64,000 bases of DNA from Clostridia bacterium (GTDB lineage: Bacteria; Bacillota; Clostridia; Oscillospirales; CAG-272), in the NCBI GenBank assembly GCA_029007295.1, contig JAQXHN010000003.1, positions 47,344-111,343 of the forward strand. Direction: 5' to 3'. The notes under the pieces were generated by a model, which had not been told where the DNA came from, ran no database searches, and worked only from the letters and a program-made list of their open reading frames with translations. How positions within the stretch are numbered: position 1 is the first letter of the stretch; the number at the start of each line of letters is the position of its first letter. The position numbers and the translations under genes were made by a program. This document shows, one piece after another, positions 1-8,816 of the stretch.

Positions 1-123
1 CTTGTCACCGACACGGGCAACATTACCGTCCGCATTTAGCGAAAACGGAAAGCCTGCCGTCAAAAAAGACATGCAGAGCAATATACAAAGCGCTTTTTTT
101 ATAATTGTTTTACTCATACTCAT
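1..123 (-). CDS. Secreted/surface protein, N-terminal part only
   Basis: Only the first 41 codons lie in the window; the rest runs off the left edge. The ATG at 123 overlaps the TGA of the upstream gene as ATGA, with GGAGG about 8 bases before it, so translation is probably coupled. An alternative in-frame ATG lies two codons later. The product starts with a basic stretch (MSKTIIKK) and a hydrophobic core (ALCILLCMSFLTAG), followed by a likely signal peptidase I site near SLNA-DGN. No lipobox Cys is in place. The mature start (GNVARVGDK) resembles the beginning of repeat modules in clostridial surface proteins, but too little is visible to assign a family. Confidence 0.7.
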   Translation of the reverse strand, partial: MSMSKTIIKKALCILLCMSFLTAGFPFSLNADGNVARVGDK

Positions 124-1070
124 TTGTCATCGCCTCCGCTATTCCTTTCAACAGATACGGGTAATTCCCCGCCGAAGCCGAAATACTCTGCCTTAACGTC
201 CTTTTTGAAAAATACTATTTCACAGCTCTCGCCGTCCTCAAGGGTAACCGTACATTTGTCGTCGTCCTCGGAGGCGGAAATAAACCTGTTCGTACTGTCT
301 GCCGTCAACGCCTCGCCGTCCCACTTTACGGTATAGCTTCCTGCCTTATCATTTGACAGGGTAAGCGTTGCGGTAATGCTTCCTTGCTCACCTGTAAGCT
401 TCCAAGACCACAAGGGCGTTACGGTAAAGGTGCCCTTAAGCGTAACGGCGTTCGGTTCGGATTTTACGGTTACGTCAACATCTTTCCTGAAATATTCGTC
501 GGGCAGATCAATTGTTATTTTTGAGCTTTCCTTTTTATTTTTGTTCAGCTTTGTTTTGCTTTCGGATATTTTACATTTATCCGTAATGTCCTTGCCGTCT
601 GCGGAAACCTTAATGTCAAAAGCTTCTATATCGTAAATTGACGTTCTCAAGTCGTCCTGATAATTGTACAGCTCAAAGCTGATTTTACCGTTTTGTGCAA
701 TTGACGCCCCTTGCGCAGTCAAGAAATCGGAGCTGAAATAGAATTCATCGGTTCGGTCATAGTCTTTACCGCCGAAAAGCTTAAATGCAACAAAAGTGCA
801 TATTGCGACAAAAATTAGCGACAGAACGGCAATGGCAACTGTCAAGATTATTTTTTTTCGCTTTTTGTAGCTCGGCTGTCTGTATCCGGCGTTTCCGAGA
901 GCATCCTCAAAAACCGAAACGGCGACGTCTTCCTTTGATACTTCGGAAGAGCCGTCCCTTTCGGGCAAGCTCGCTTCTTCAATACCGTCTGTGTTTATTA
1001 TTTTTTCGAGAGAAGAATTTTCCTGTTTTTCAGGACTTTCATCTGTGTTCCTATGGGACCGTTTTGACAT
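120..1070 (-). CDS. Membrane-anchored hypothetical protein (single TM, extracellular C-terminal region)
   Basis: A 316-residue protein I do not recognise. Residues 1-68 are hydrophilic and acidic. A KKRKK stop-transfer-like cluster precedes one hydrophobic helix at about residues 74-98, so the N-terminus is probably cytoplasmic and residues 100-316 outside. The outer part is rich in Thr, Ser, Lys and Asp and reads like beta-sandwich modules (repeated TVTLKGTF / TITATLTLS-type strands), with no catalytic motif visible. It overlaps the next minus-strand gene by ATGA, so both are probably one envelope operon. A strong hairpin lies upstream at 1226-1259. Function unknown; an anchored adhesin-like or carrier protein would fit. 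Confidence 0.75.
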   Translation of the reverse strand: MSKRSHRNTDESPEKQENSSLEKIINTDGIEEASLPERDGSSEVSKEDVAVSVFEDALGNAGYRQPSYKKRKKIILTVAIAVLSLIFVAICTFVAFKLFGGKDYDRTDEFYFSSDFLTAQGASIAQNGKISFELYNYQDDLRTSIYDIEAFDIKVSADGKDITDKCKISESKTKLNKNKKESSKITIDLPDEYFRKDVDVTVKSEPNAVTLKGTFTVTPLWSWKLTGEQGSITATLTLSNDKAGSYTVKWDGEALTADSTNRFISASEDDDKCTVTLEDGESCEIVFFKKDVKAEYFGFGGELPVSVERNSGGDDK

Positions 1071-1225
1071 TTTTCCTCCGAAGCAAAAAATACTGCTTTC
1101 TTATTGTTAGTTATAAATATACAGAATAATTATATCACCCTAAACTAAGTAAATCAATAGAAAATATCGGGCAATTCACGCTGCGTCAAATCAATTTACA
1201 ATTTATTAACATTTGCTCTTGATAA

Positions 1226-1259
1226 CAAAAACAGCTCAATTAAAATTGAGCTGTTTTTG
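1226..1259. terminator. Intrinsic terminator, near-perfect palindrome
   Basis: Arms of 16 bases (CAAAAACAGCTCAATT and its complement) surround a two-base loop. Because the arms begin with an A-run and end with a T-run it can terminate in both directions. It sits between rlmA and the membrane protein gene, both on the minus strand. Confidence 0.85.
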
Positions 1260-1355
1260 CGGAATCTATAAAAGGAGAAGCTTTAGGTGGTCTGTCCACC
1301 ATGCCATTATTCTACGTTCCGTATGTGTTGCCTGTGTGACGGAAAATTGAAAGAA

Positions 1356-2186
1356 TCAAAGAGGTTTTTGTGATTTTTTGTAGACTGCGACAATGAATTC
1401 TGCGCTTGTTGTAAGCTCGTGTAAATTATCGAGTCTGCAAAGCCCCCTTGAGGTTGTTTTATAACGGTAAGGAGTCATTCCGAAAAGAGCCTTAATCATA
1501 CCGTTGTCCTTCAAGTGAAATTCATTTTTCACTTTAACCGTTTCGAGAGTTTGAAAGCCGTCAACGTCCGTTTTATCAACTTCGTTTTCGTAGGGTCGGT
1601 CATATATCGCTTTCTTCAGCGAGAAAAGATGAAGCCTGTCGGGAAAAGCCATGACAAATATTCCTCCGGGCTTTAAAACCCTTAAAAATTCCTCTCTTGC
1701 AAAGGGAGAAAATACCGAAAACACCCCGTCAATGCTTTCGCTTGCAATCGGCATATCATACACGCTGCACACCGCATTTTCAAGAGTCTTTTTTCTCCTG
1801 TTGCACATAGCCGCCGCAGACTTGGATATATCAATCGCAATCATCGAATGAGGCACGCCTCGTTCGTCAAGACGGTTCGAAATGCCCGAAGTATAATATC
1901 CCTCCCCACAGCCTGCGTCAAGCAAAACACAGCTTTTTGTGAAATATTTTTCCGACAAATCGCAAATTTTATCCAAAAGAGGCTTATAATATCCGCCGTT
2001 GAGAAAATCTCTCCTGCTTATGCACATTTGTTTATCGTCTCCGTGAACGCTTCCCTTTGCGCCCGAGAGAAGATTGACATATCCCTTTGACGAAATGTCA
2101 AAGCAGTGCCCGTTTCGGCATACAAGCGTCCCTTTTTTGTTATCGTGCAGCTCACCGCGGCATACGGTGCATAAAAAATGAGTCAT
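1356..2186 (-). CDS. rlmA: 23S rRNA (guanine-N1)-methyltransferase, RlmA family
   Basis: A 276-residue SAM-dependent methyltransferase. The N-terminus has the RlmA zinc finger (CTVCRGEL then VCRNGHCFD) followed by the family signature FDISSKGYVNLL. The SAM-binding motif I is LLDAGCGEGYYT near residue 95, and a later PFAREEFLRVLKPGG segment matches the family. RlmA enzymes methylate N1 of a guanine in 23S rRNA helix 35; the G745 and G748 subtypes (RlmA-I and RlmA-II/TlrB) cannot be told apart here. The length is normal for the family. The gene stands alone, facing away from fucI. Confidence 0.85.
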   Translation of the reverse strand: MTHFLCTVCRGELHDNKKGTLVCRNGHCFDISSKGYVNLLSGAKGSVHGDDKQMCISRRDFLNGGYYKPLLDKICDLSEKYFTKSCVLLDAGCGEGYYTSGISNRLDERGVPHSMIAIDISKSAAAMCNRRKKTLENAVCSVYDMPIASESIDGVFSVFSPFAREEFLRVLKPGGIFVMAFPDRLHLFSLKKAIYDRPYENEVDKTDVDGFQTLETVKVKNEFHLKDNGMIKALFGMTPYRYKTTSRGLCRLDNLHELTTSAEFIVAVYKKSQKPL

Positions 2187-2257
2187 CCTTTTCTCCGTTC
2201 CTGTCGTTGACTTTATTTTTACATCAAAAAGCCGTCGTTGTCAAGAACATAAGATTA

Positions 2258-2292
2258 ATTTTCCGAAAATGTAAATAAAGTTTACGGAAAAT
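2258..2292. promoter_or_regulatory. Inverted repeat at the fucI promoter, candidate operator
   Basis: ATTTTCCG and CGGAAAAT are perfect 8-base inverted arms separated by 19 bases, ending one base before the fucI -35 box. The position suits an activator or repressor site. A related TTTTCCG/CGGAAAA palindrome lies at 17672-17689. The regulator is unknown. Confidence 0.45.
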
Positions 2293-2293
2293 A

Positions 2294-2322
2294 TTGATAT
2301 TTTCCTATGAGCGTGTTATAAT
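2294..2322 (+). promoter_or_regulatory. Sigma-A type promoter of fucI
   Basis: TTGATA at 2294-2299 and TATAAT at 2317-2322 with a 17-base spacer, about 50 bases ahead of the fucI start. Confidence 0.8.
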
Positions 2323-2370
2323 CGGTATATAAATACTTGGTAAGCTTATCAAGGAAAGGAACGATAATTT

Positions 2371-4155
2371 ATGAGCGTTATAAAAAAATTGCAAAATCCC
2401 GTAATCGGCATACGTCCGATTATCGACGGCAGAATGAAGGGCATAAGAGAAGGACTTGAGGACCAGACGATGGGTATGGCTCTCACTGCCAAAAAATTGA
2501 TTGAAGAAAACTGCTTTTATCCCGACGGCACTCACGTTCAGTGCATTATTGCAGATACATGTATAGGCGGCGGAGCTGAAGCTGCGATGTGTCAGGATAA
2601 ATTTCAGACAGCCAATGTTTGCGCTACGCTTTCCGTTACTCCCTGCTGGTGCTACGGCTCGGAAACAATGGATCTTGACCCGATGACGGTCAAGGCAGTA
2701 TGGGGCTTCAACGGCACCGAGCGTCCCGGAGCCGTATATCTTGCGGCAGTAATGGCGGCTCACGCACAAAGAGGACTCCCTGCATTTGCTATCTACGGCC
2801 ACGACGTTCAGGACGCGGACGATAAGAGCGTTCCCGAGGATGTCCGTGAAAAAATTCTTCGCTTCGCTCGCTGCGCTATTGCAGTAGGACTTATGAGAAA
2901 TAAGGCTTATGTCGGCGTCGGTGCGGTTGCAATGGGTATCGGCGGCTCCGTGCTGGATCCGATCATCATGCAAAAATATTTCGGTCTGCGCGCAGAGTGG
3001 GTCGATATGAGTGAAATTATCCGCCGTGTGGAAAAAGACATCTATGACCACGAGGAATATGAGAAAGAGCTTGCGTGGATTAAGGCAAACTGCAAGAAGG
3101 GACTCGAAACAAATCTTCCCGAAAAGAGAAACACGCCCGAGGAAGACGAAAAGGAATGGGAATTCATCGCAAAGATGACCCTTATTATAAAGGATATTCT
3201 TTTGGGCAATCCGAAGCTTGCCGAAATGGATTGGATTGAAGAATCGCACGGCAGAAACGCTCTGCTCGGAGGCTTCCAGGGACAGAGAATGTGGACCGAC
3301 TTCAAGCCTAACGCAGACTTTACGGAAGCTATAATGAACACCTCGTTCGACTGGAACGGCAAAAAGCAGCCCACAATCTTCGCAACGGAAAACGATACCA
3401 TGAACGGTATGGCAATGCTTCTTTTAAACCTCGTTACCAACAGAAGCGCAGTATTCGCAGATGTTCGTACCTACTGGAGCCCCGATGCAGTCAAGAGAGT
3501 TACGGGTTATACTCCCGAGGGCAAGGCCGAAAAAGGATTTATTCATCTTCTTAACTCCGGCGCCGCCGCTCTTGACGGCACAGGAGCTGCAAAGGACGAG
3601 AACGGCAATCCGACAATGAAGCGTTGGTGGGATATGACAGACGAGGACATCAAGGCTTGTATGGACAACACAAAATGGGCTCCCGCAAACAAGGGCTATT
3701 TCAGAGGAGGCGGCTTCTCTTCCCAGTTCTCAACTATCGGTGAAATGCCCGTTACACTCGTACGTATGAATGTAATCGACGGTCTCGGTCCCGTTATTCA
3801 GCTCGCAGAGGGCTATACGGTTGAGCTTCCCGAGGATGTAAACCACACCCTCTTAATGAGAACGGATCCGACTTGGCCGTCAACATGGTTTGCTCCGATT
3901 CTGAACGACACAGACGCTTTCAAGGATGTATACAGCGTTATGGCTAACTGGGGCGCTAACCACGGTGCGTTTGCATACGGTCATGTAGGTGCGGATATTA
4001 TTACCCTTGCTTCCATGCTCCGTATTCCCGTTGCGCTTCACAATGTTCCCGATGAGAAAATTTACCGTCCGCACGCTTGGTCTGCATTCGGTACTAAGGA
4101 TTTAGAGGGCGCAGACTACAGAGCTTGCGCTAACTACGGTCCGATGTATAAATAA
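2371..4155 (+). CDS. fucI: L-fucose isomerase
   Basis: A 594-residue cytoplasmic enzyme that interconverts L-fucose and L-fuculose (also D-arabinose/D-ribulose), the first intracellular step of fucose use. The full length matches FucI. Visible landmarks include the N-terminal GIRPIIDGR segment and the metal/active-site Glu (ATENDTMNG) and Asp (FADVRTYWSP) regions. The C-terminal GHVGADIITLASMLRIP and HNVPDEKIYRPHAWSAFG are the FucI C-terminal metal-site region. No fuculokinase, aldolase or fucose permease is adjacent, so the rest of the pathway must lie elsewhere. It has its own promoter and terminator and faces the hexosaminidase/ceramidase operon, which suggests host-glycan use. Confidence 0.93.
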   Translation: MSVIKKLQNPVIGIRPIIDGRMKGIREGLEDQTMGMALTAKKLIEENCFYPDGTHVQCIIADTCIGGGAEAAMCQDKFQTANVCATLSVTPCWCYGSETMDLDPMTVKAVWGFNGTERPGAVYLAAVMAAHAQRGLPAFAIYGHDVQDADDKSVPEDVREKILRFARCAIAVGLMRNKAYVGVGAVAMGIGGSVLDPIIMQKYFGLRAEWVDMSEIIRRVEKDIYDHEEYEKELAWIKANCKKGLETNLPEKRNTPEEDEKEWEFIAKMTLIIKDILLGNPKLAEMDWIEESHGRNALLGGFQGQRMWTDFKPNADFTEAIMNTSFDWNGKKQPTIFATENDTMNGMAMLLLNLVTNRSAVFADVRTYWSPDAVKRVTGYTPEGKAEKGFIHLLNSGAAALDGTGAAKDENGNPTMKRWWDMTDEDIKACMDNTKWAPANKGYFRGGGFSSQFSTIGEMPVTLVRMNVIDGLGPVIQLAEGYTVELPEDVNHTLLMRTDPTWPSTWFAPILNDTDAFKDVYSVMANWGANHGAFAYGHVGADIITLASMLRIPVALHNVPDEKIYRPHAWSAFGTKDLEGADYRACANYGPMYK

Positions 4156-4172
4156 TATATTTAGACATAATT

Positions 4173-4212
4173 ACACCCATTGTATCAAACAGTACAATGG
4201 GTGTGTTTTATT
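4173..4212 (+). terminator. Terminator of fucI
   Basis: Stem ACACCCATTGTA / TACAATGGGTGT with an 8-base loop followed by GTTTTATTT. It lies just before the stop codon of the convergent gene. Confidence 0.85.
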
Positions 4213-4223
4213 TAAAAACCAAT

Positions 4224-5561
4224 TCAAACTCTCTTTTGCAAATCAAGAATGGACTTAGTCATTATATCCGCCGTGTCCTCGCTCATATTAACATAACGGT
4301 CGAGGGTGACCTCGTATCCGCCTTCGCCGAACGCCTTTTTGGTTGCGATATATCCGTAGCATCCGTTTGCAAGCTCTACGTTTATATTGCGGCTGTATTC
4401 GGATTTTTCCTTAATTTCAAGTCCTATTTCCGCAAACATCTCCCCCGGCATACCGTTGAATACGATATTTCCAACGCGTATAACCTGAGTTTCAACCGTT
4501 TCGCTTAATTTCGGATTTTCGTACAGATTTACATTACACTTCGAGTAGGAGAGCGCCATCAGATCCGCATTGCCGGTTGAAGGATTACCGTATCCGTCCT
4601 GCTCCTTTTTTTGCGCCTTGCGTTGCTCAAATTCGGCAATTTCACGCTTTCCCCTCTCGTACATTTCCTTTGTAGGCTGACGCCGGGGAATTACTGTAAG
4701 GTCGCTCTCGCCCGATACGCTGTCAAACGTCTCGCAGTGAATATCTCCGTATATCTCAAGCACCTTTTCACCAAGACGCTTGCCTACGGTGATATAGTAA
4801 TCGGTGGGATAAGGCTCTGTTGTATTGTAATTAATATGAGTAACATCGCCGCAGCAGCCGTTCATAAAAACGGAAACAACGTTTTCGCCAAGCACTGATT
4901 TTATTTTTTCGGACAGAACACCCGGATAGTCGGCGCTGAATTTGCATCCGCCTATTAAATCAAGATGATTTGCGAAGTTGGTAATAACGGCAATCGGCTC
5001 GCCTGTCGGCGAATCTATACGGACGACAGCGACCTCCTCATCAACAGCAGCCGCCTCTCTGACATTGTCCGGATTACACCTGCCGGGCCACGTGTGCACC
5101 TTTCCGTCCTTTTTCCAGAAACGGCGGTTAAACGCCATATCTTTTATTATTCCCGAGCCGAAGCCCACCCTACATTCACGACGCCTTTTCCACGCCAAAG
5201 CGAGAGCGTCGGCGCTTTTTTCACAGGTAGCGTTGATAGAGTTCTCGTCAGGTAAAGCGAATTCGTCATTTTCCTCCACCGCCTCGCCGGTGTGAGCGTG
5301 AGTACCGGCCACCATTATTTTTGCGTCGTAAACGCCTGTTAAAAGCGCAAAACGCTCCCTGATTTTTTTTGTCATATCGGCTCTGACATGGAGAATATCA
5401 AGCTCGCAAAAGCCGACGGTATTCTTTCCGTCGTCGAAAACGAGCGCTTTAACCATAAGCTCGTCGAGTACGTCCTCCGATATTCTTTCCTCAAAATATC
5501 CGGGGATTCTTGAACCGAGCTTCGGCGTTATCTGTCTTTCGTATGCTCCGCATTTTAACAT
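4224..5561 (-). CDS. Neutral/alkaline ceramidase-fold hydrolase
   Basis: A 445-residue protein of the neutral/alkaline non-lysosomal ceramidase domain type. Supporting motifs are the N-terminal GAYERQITPKLGSRIPGY, the zinc-site-like GTHAHTGEA, NFANHLDLIGG, the NGCCGDVTHINYN loop, and the late GMPGEMFAEIG. True neutral ceramidases are secreted and longer, with a C-terminal Ig-like domain. This one has no signal peptide and no such domain, so it probably acts in the cytoplasm on an amide or sugar-linked substrate that I cannot name. It is the last gene of a three-gene operon after the oxidoreductase and the GH20 enzyme, 7 bases behind the latter. Family assignment is firm; substrate is open. 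Confidence 0.8.
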   Translation of the reverse strand: MLKCGAYERQITPKLGSRIPGYFEERISEDVLDELMVKALVFDDGKNTVGFCELDILHVRADMTKKIRERFALLTGVYDAKIMVAGTHAHTGEAVEENDEFALPDENSINATCEKSADALALAWKRRRECRVGFGSGIIKDMAFNRRFWKKDGKVHTWPGRCNPDNVREAAAVDEEVAVVRIDSPTGEPIAVITNFANHLDLIGGCKFSADYPGVLSEKIKSVLGENVVSVFMNGCCGDVTHINYNTTEPYPTDYYITVGKRLGEKVLEIYGDIHCETFDSVSGESDLTVIPRRQPTKEMYERGKREIAEFEQRKAQKKEQDGYGNPSTGNADLMALSYSKCNVNLYENPKLSETVETQVIRVGNIVFNGMPGEMFAEIGLEIKEKSEYSRNINVELANGCYGYIATKKAFGEGGYEVTLDRYVNMSEDTADIMTKSILDLQKRV

Positions 5562-5567
5562 TGCAAT

Positions 5568-7652
5568 TTACCTCAATTTATTGTATCTTTCGGACAGGCA
5601 GTATGAGAAATCGTCTATCTTAAACAAAGGACGTTCCCCCTTTGCCTTAGCCTTTTCAAAGTAATCGAGCAAGTCGACATAAAGCTGTCTTGTAATAGAA
5701 TGATTTCGAAGATAAACATAGCTGTTTGCTTCGATTCTCGTATTTTCTATTACACTCATCAATTTTTCCTGTCGGCAAAGCATCTCGCCGAGAATCCCGA
5801 TTGCAAGGTTTACACACACTTCACCGTTGTTGTAATTATCGTTAAGAGCAAGCATTGCCAAATAGTTTTCGGCGTATGTATTATAGTGAAGCGCAACGGC
5901 ATACCAAACGGCGCAGGGATCGTCGGGAGCATTTTCTATACCGTATGAGGTGAAAAACTCGATTGCCCTGCCGGTCTTTTGGATAACCTTCTTGAAATAT
6001 TCGGTGTATTTATCATATTCCGCAGTAATCTTTTTATAAACGGACGCATGAAATACCCTCGGATATTCTTCGTTTTCGGCAACGTAAGTGTACCAATAAT
6101 ATTCGAGAGAATTCATCAAATTTACTTCCGTATCGTTTACGGTAACCTCTCCCATAAGCGAAAGAGCTTCCTTTGCGCCCCTTGCGTCGTCGGGAAATCT
6201 TGATGCGGCATAAGAGTTTAAAAACTCGTCGTAGCTTTCCGTTTTTTTCGCATTCCAGGACACCTGCGCCTGCCAGGCAAAGGGTCTGTCGAAGCAGTAT
6301 TCAAAAGAGGAATAAGACTCAATTCCCTCAAATTTATGTTTCCTTGCAAGTCTTGCAAGAGCCCTTATATTATCGTTATATTCCATTGGTATAACCCAGT
6401 GATAATATCCCGTAAACGGCTTTATTATTGAACGGAACAAAGAATTAATCTCTCTTTTCTGAAATACATCCTCCTCCTTTGTGTAGTACCACCAGTCAAG
6501 CACGACATTATCGAATATTCCCTCCCGCTTAAACCGTTCGGCAAGTTCCCCGTTTACACAGTCAAACTGTTCAAAGAGCATATCGTGATATATGTAAATA
6601 CTCTTAATACCCTTTGATACGAGATACTTACATACACGTACGATATATTGAAGCATCAGCTCCTGTCTTCCCATGCCCCGGCATTTTTCGCATTTACAAT
6701 ACGGGTCGAATTTGCCGTATATGTTATTTAAATCCTCGCCGAGCCAAGCGTAAACTTCATCGAGTCCTATTTCGATGGCGTCGAGTCCGTTCGGCTTTAA
6801 GTATCTGTTTATAATCTCGTCATAGATTGAGAACATAAACTCGTAAACCGCTTCGTTTGATACGCAGTAACCGTGTCCCGTGGGCTTGCCTTCTTCATCC
6901 TTTGCGGACAGCTCGGGGTGCAGACGGGGAATCAGAGTATTATGTCCCAGGCTGTTAAACAGGGGCTTTATCACAATATTATTCTTCTTTGCGTATTTAA
7001 TTAAATCAGAGAAATAGTCCTCGGAAAACATAGTCGGCAGTACGTTTTCTTTTTCTACGAATTCACCCTTATTAACCGAATAATAACGAATATCACGGGG
7101 AGTTTGAAGCTCAGGGTGCGACTTTATCGGCAAATACAAAAACTCCGACAGACGCATATCATATTGAATACACCAGCACCCGTAAACGCCGACAGTCAAC
7201 TGATTGTATTTCATTTGTGCAAGATAGTCTACCGCCCTCTTACAGTCATCGAGCGTCATAAAGTCGCTGCCGTAGCGGTTTTCGAGCATAAGCCCCCTGT
7301 CTTTGAAGTCGGGATAGTCCTCTATTTCGCATACGGGCAGCCTTTTGCCCTTTGTAACCTCAAGCAGCTTCATCAAGGTTATTACGCCGTAGAAGAACCC
7401 GCTGTCGCCGTTTGCGACAATCGAGCCGCTTTTTTCGGTAAGTTTTAGTATATAGCCCTCATCGGGCACTTGCCCAAGGATAAGCTCTAATTTGTAATCG
7501 CCGAACCCGAGCCCCGCTAATTTTTCAAGGGCGGTTTTCCCTACTTCTCCCAGCGTATCGGGAGCTGACGTATTAAATCCGTGAAAGTCAAATTCTATAC
7601 CGTATTCCTCAATTTTCTGAGGTGTAGGAATAAGATAATCTGCAATTTTCAT
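5568..7652 (-). CDS. GH20 family beta-N-acetylhexosaminidase-like enzyme
   Basis: A 694-residue glycoside hydrolase. The N-terminal alpha/beta domain ends with SGFFYGVITLMKLLE, the usual GH20 domain-2 signature. It is followed by the barrel start DRGLMLENRYG and strand KYNQLTVGVYGCW. The acid/base pair expected of GH20 is the Asp-Glu in IEIGLDEVYAW near residue 300. There is no signal peptide, so it acts inside the cell on imported GlcNAc- or GalNAc-containing oligosaccharides, and a long helical C-terminal region follows the barrel. It sits 2 bases after the Gfo/Idh/MocA gene and 7 bases before the ceramidase-fold gene. Exact linkage specificity is not readable. Confidence 0.8.
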   Translation of the reverse strand: MKIADYLIPTPQKIEEYGIEFDFHGFNTSAPDTLGEVGKTALEKLAGLGFGDYKLELILGQVPDEGYILKLTEKSGSIVANGDSGFFYGVITLMKLLEVTKGKRLPVCEIEDYPDFKDRGLMLENRYGSDFMTLDDCKRAVDYLAQMKYNQLTVGVYGCWCIQYDMRLSEFLYLPIKSHPELQTPRDIRYYSVNKGEFVEKENVLPTMFSEDYFSDLIKYAKKNNIVIKPLFNSLGHNTLIPRLHPELSAKDEEGKPTGHGYCVSNEAVYEFMFSIYDEIINRYLKPNGLDAIEIGLDEVYAWLGEDLNNIYGKFDPYCKCEKCRGMGRQELMLQYIVRVCKYLVSKGIKSIYIYHDMLFEQFDCVNGELAERFKREGIFDNVVLDWWYYTKEEDVFQKREINSLFRSIIKPFTGYYHWVIPMEYNDNIRALARLARKHKFEGIESYSSFEYCFDRPFAWQAQVSWNAKKTESYDEFLNSYAASRFPDDARGAKEALSLMGEVTVNDTEVNLMNSLEYYWYTYVAENEEYPRVFHASVYKKITAEYDKYTEYFKKVIQKTGRAIEFFTSYGIENAPDDPCAVWYAVALHYNTYAENYLAMLALNDNYNNGEVCVNLAIGILGEMLCRQEKLMSVIENTRIEANSYVYLRNHSITRQLYVDLLDYFEKAKAKGERPLFKIDDFSYCLSERYNKLR

Positions 7653-7653
7653 C

Positions 7654-8697
7654 TCAGTCGACCTTTTCGAATTTCTTTTCCTCGGAGGATTTATATGCGG
7701 CTAAAGCAACCTTCTGTACATGAATTGCGTCCGAAAGCGGAACAGTCAATTCGGCGCCGTTTAAAACAGAATTGCCGAAGGATTCGATTTCCTTTCGGTA
7801 CATATTTCCGAGAGCGGCCTCTACGGTAAATGCGCCGTTTGCTTCTCTGTTCTGCTGTGCGTCGTATCCGTTTTCCGAGGTTATAACCGCTTTTACGGTA
7901 CCACCCTCGACCTGACCGATTGTACCCTCGGCAAGAATGCTTCCCTTTGTTCCGTAGAACTCCATACGGCAGAATGCCGCTTCATCGGGAATATTGAAAT
8001 GGCTGTCAACATAGGCGCACACGCCGTTATCAAGCTTGATTAAAATGTTTGAGGAGTCGTCAACATTGTATGAGAAGGTGCGGGTATCGTTAAAGCCGCA
8101 AACCTCTACCGCTTTGTGTCCCAGAATATACTCAATTAAATCTATGCAGTGAACGCCCATATCCATAAGAGCTCCGCCGCCGGATTTTGCTTTGTCCTGT
8201 CTCCATGCTCCCTCGATTTCGGGATACCAGCATGTGAGCTGTGCTCTTGCGGAAACAACCTCGCCGATGTCGCCGTTTGCTATCATTTCCCTGATTTTCT
8301 GATGATAGCCGTGATAACGCATCATAAAGCCCGAAGCGATGAGCACTCCCGCTTCGTTTGCGGCATTTAATATTGCCTGGCCGTCCTCTATTGTAACCGC
8401 CGCCGGCTTCTCAAGCAGAATGTGCTTGCCTGCTCTTGCCGCCGCTATTGCCTGCTCCTTGTGACATACGACGGGAGACGCAATATACACGGCCTCGATT
8501 TCGTCATTTGCAAGAAGCTCGTTATAATCCGTATATGCTGCTTTTGCATTGTATTTTTCCCTTAACGCTTCGGAGCGCTCCGAATCAATCTCCATTACCG
8601 CAACAAGCTCCGCATTTTCCGCAAGCATCATTCCGGGCAGCGTTCTGCGGTCTGCGATACCGCCCGCTCCTATTACGCCCCATTTTAACTTTCTCAT
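7654..8697 (-). CDS. Gfo/Idh/MocA family NAD(P)-dependent oxidoreductase
   Basis: A 347-residue dehydrogenase. The Rossmann start is KWGVIGAGGIADRRTLPGM, then YIASPVVCHKEQAIAAARAGKHILLEKPAA with the family EKP motif, then the C-terminal alpha/beta substrate domain with the MDMGVHCIDLIEYILG catalytic His segment. Members oxidise or epimerise sugars and inositols. As first gene of the operon with a GH20 enzyme and a ceramidase-fold hydrolase it probably modifies a released sugar. The substrate cannot be told from sequence alone. Confidence 0.87.
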   Translation of the reverse strand: MRKLKWGVIGAGGIADRRTLPGMMLAENAELVAVMEIDSERSEALREKYNAKAAYTDYNELLANDEIEAVYIASPVVCHKEQAIAAARAGKHILLEKPAAVTIEDGQAILNAANEAGVLIASGFMMRYHGYHQKIREMIANGDIGEVVSARAQLTCWYPEIEGAWRQDKAKSGGGALMDMGVHCIDLIEYILGHKAVEVCGFNDTRTFSYNVDDSSNILIKLDNGVCAYVDSHFNIPDEAAFCRMEFYGTKGSILAEGTIGQVEGGTVKAVITSENGYDAQQNREANGAFTVEAALGNMYRKEIESFGNSVLNGAELTVPLSDAIHVQKVALAAYKSSEEKKFEKVD

Positions 8698-8770
8698 TTT
8701 ATCATCCTTTCGATACCGGATAAAAATCCTTGTTATCCGACAGTTTTATTTTCTGTATTCTTATTTCATA

Positions 8771-8802
8771 AAAGGGAGGCATATCCGTCCTTGCCTCCCT
8801 TT
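8771..8802 (-). terminator. Terminator after the DegT aminotransferase gene
   Basis: Stem AAAGGGAGGCA / TGCCTCCCTTT on the minus strand, followed by TTATG. It separates the aminotransferase unit from the Gfo/Idh operon downstream. Confidence 0.85.
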
Positions 8803-8816
8803 GTAAATTACGTTTA

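Noticed and set aside
2305-3249. 314-residue minus-strand ORF opposite fucI
   Set aside because: Entirely within fucI, no ribosome site, composition as expected for an antisense frame of a coding region.
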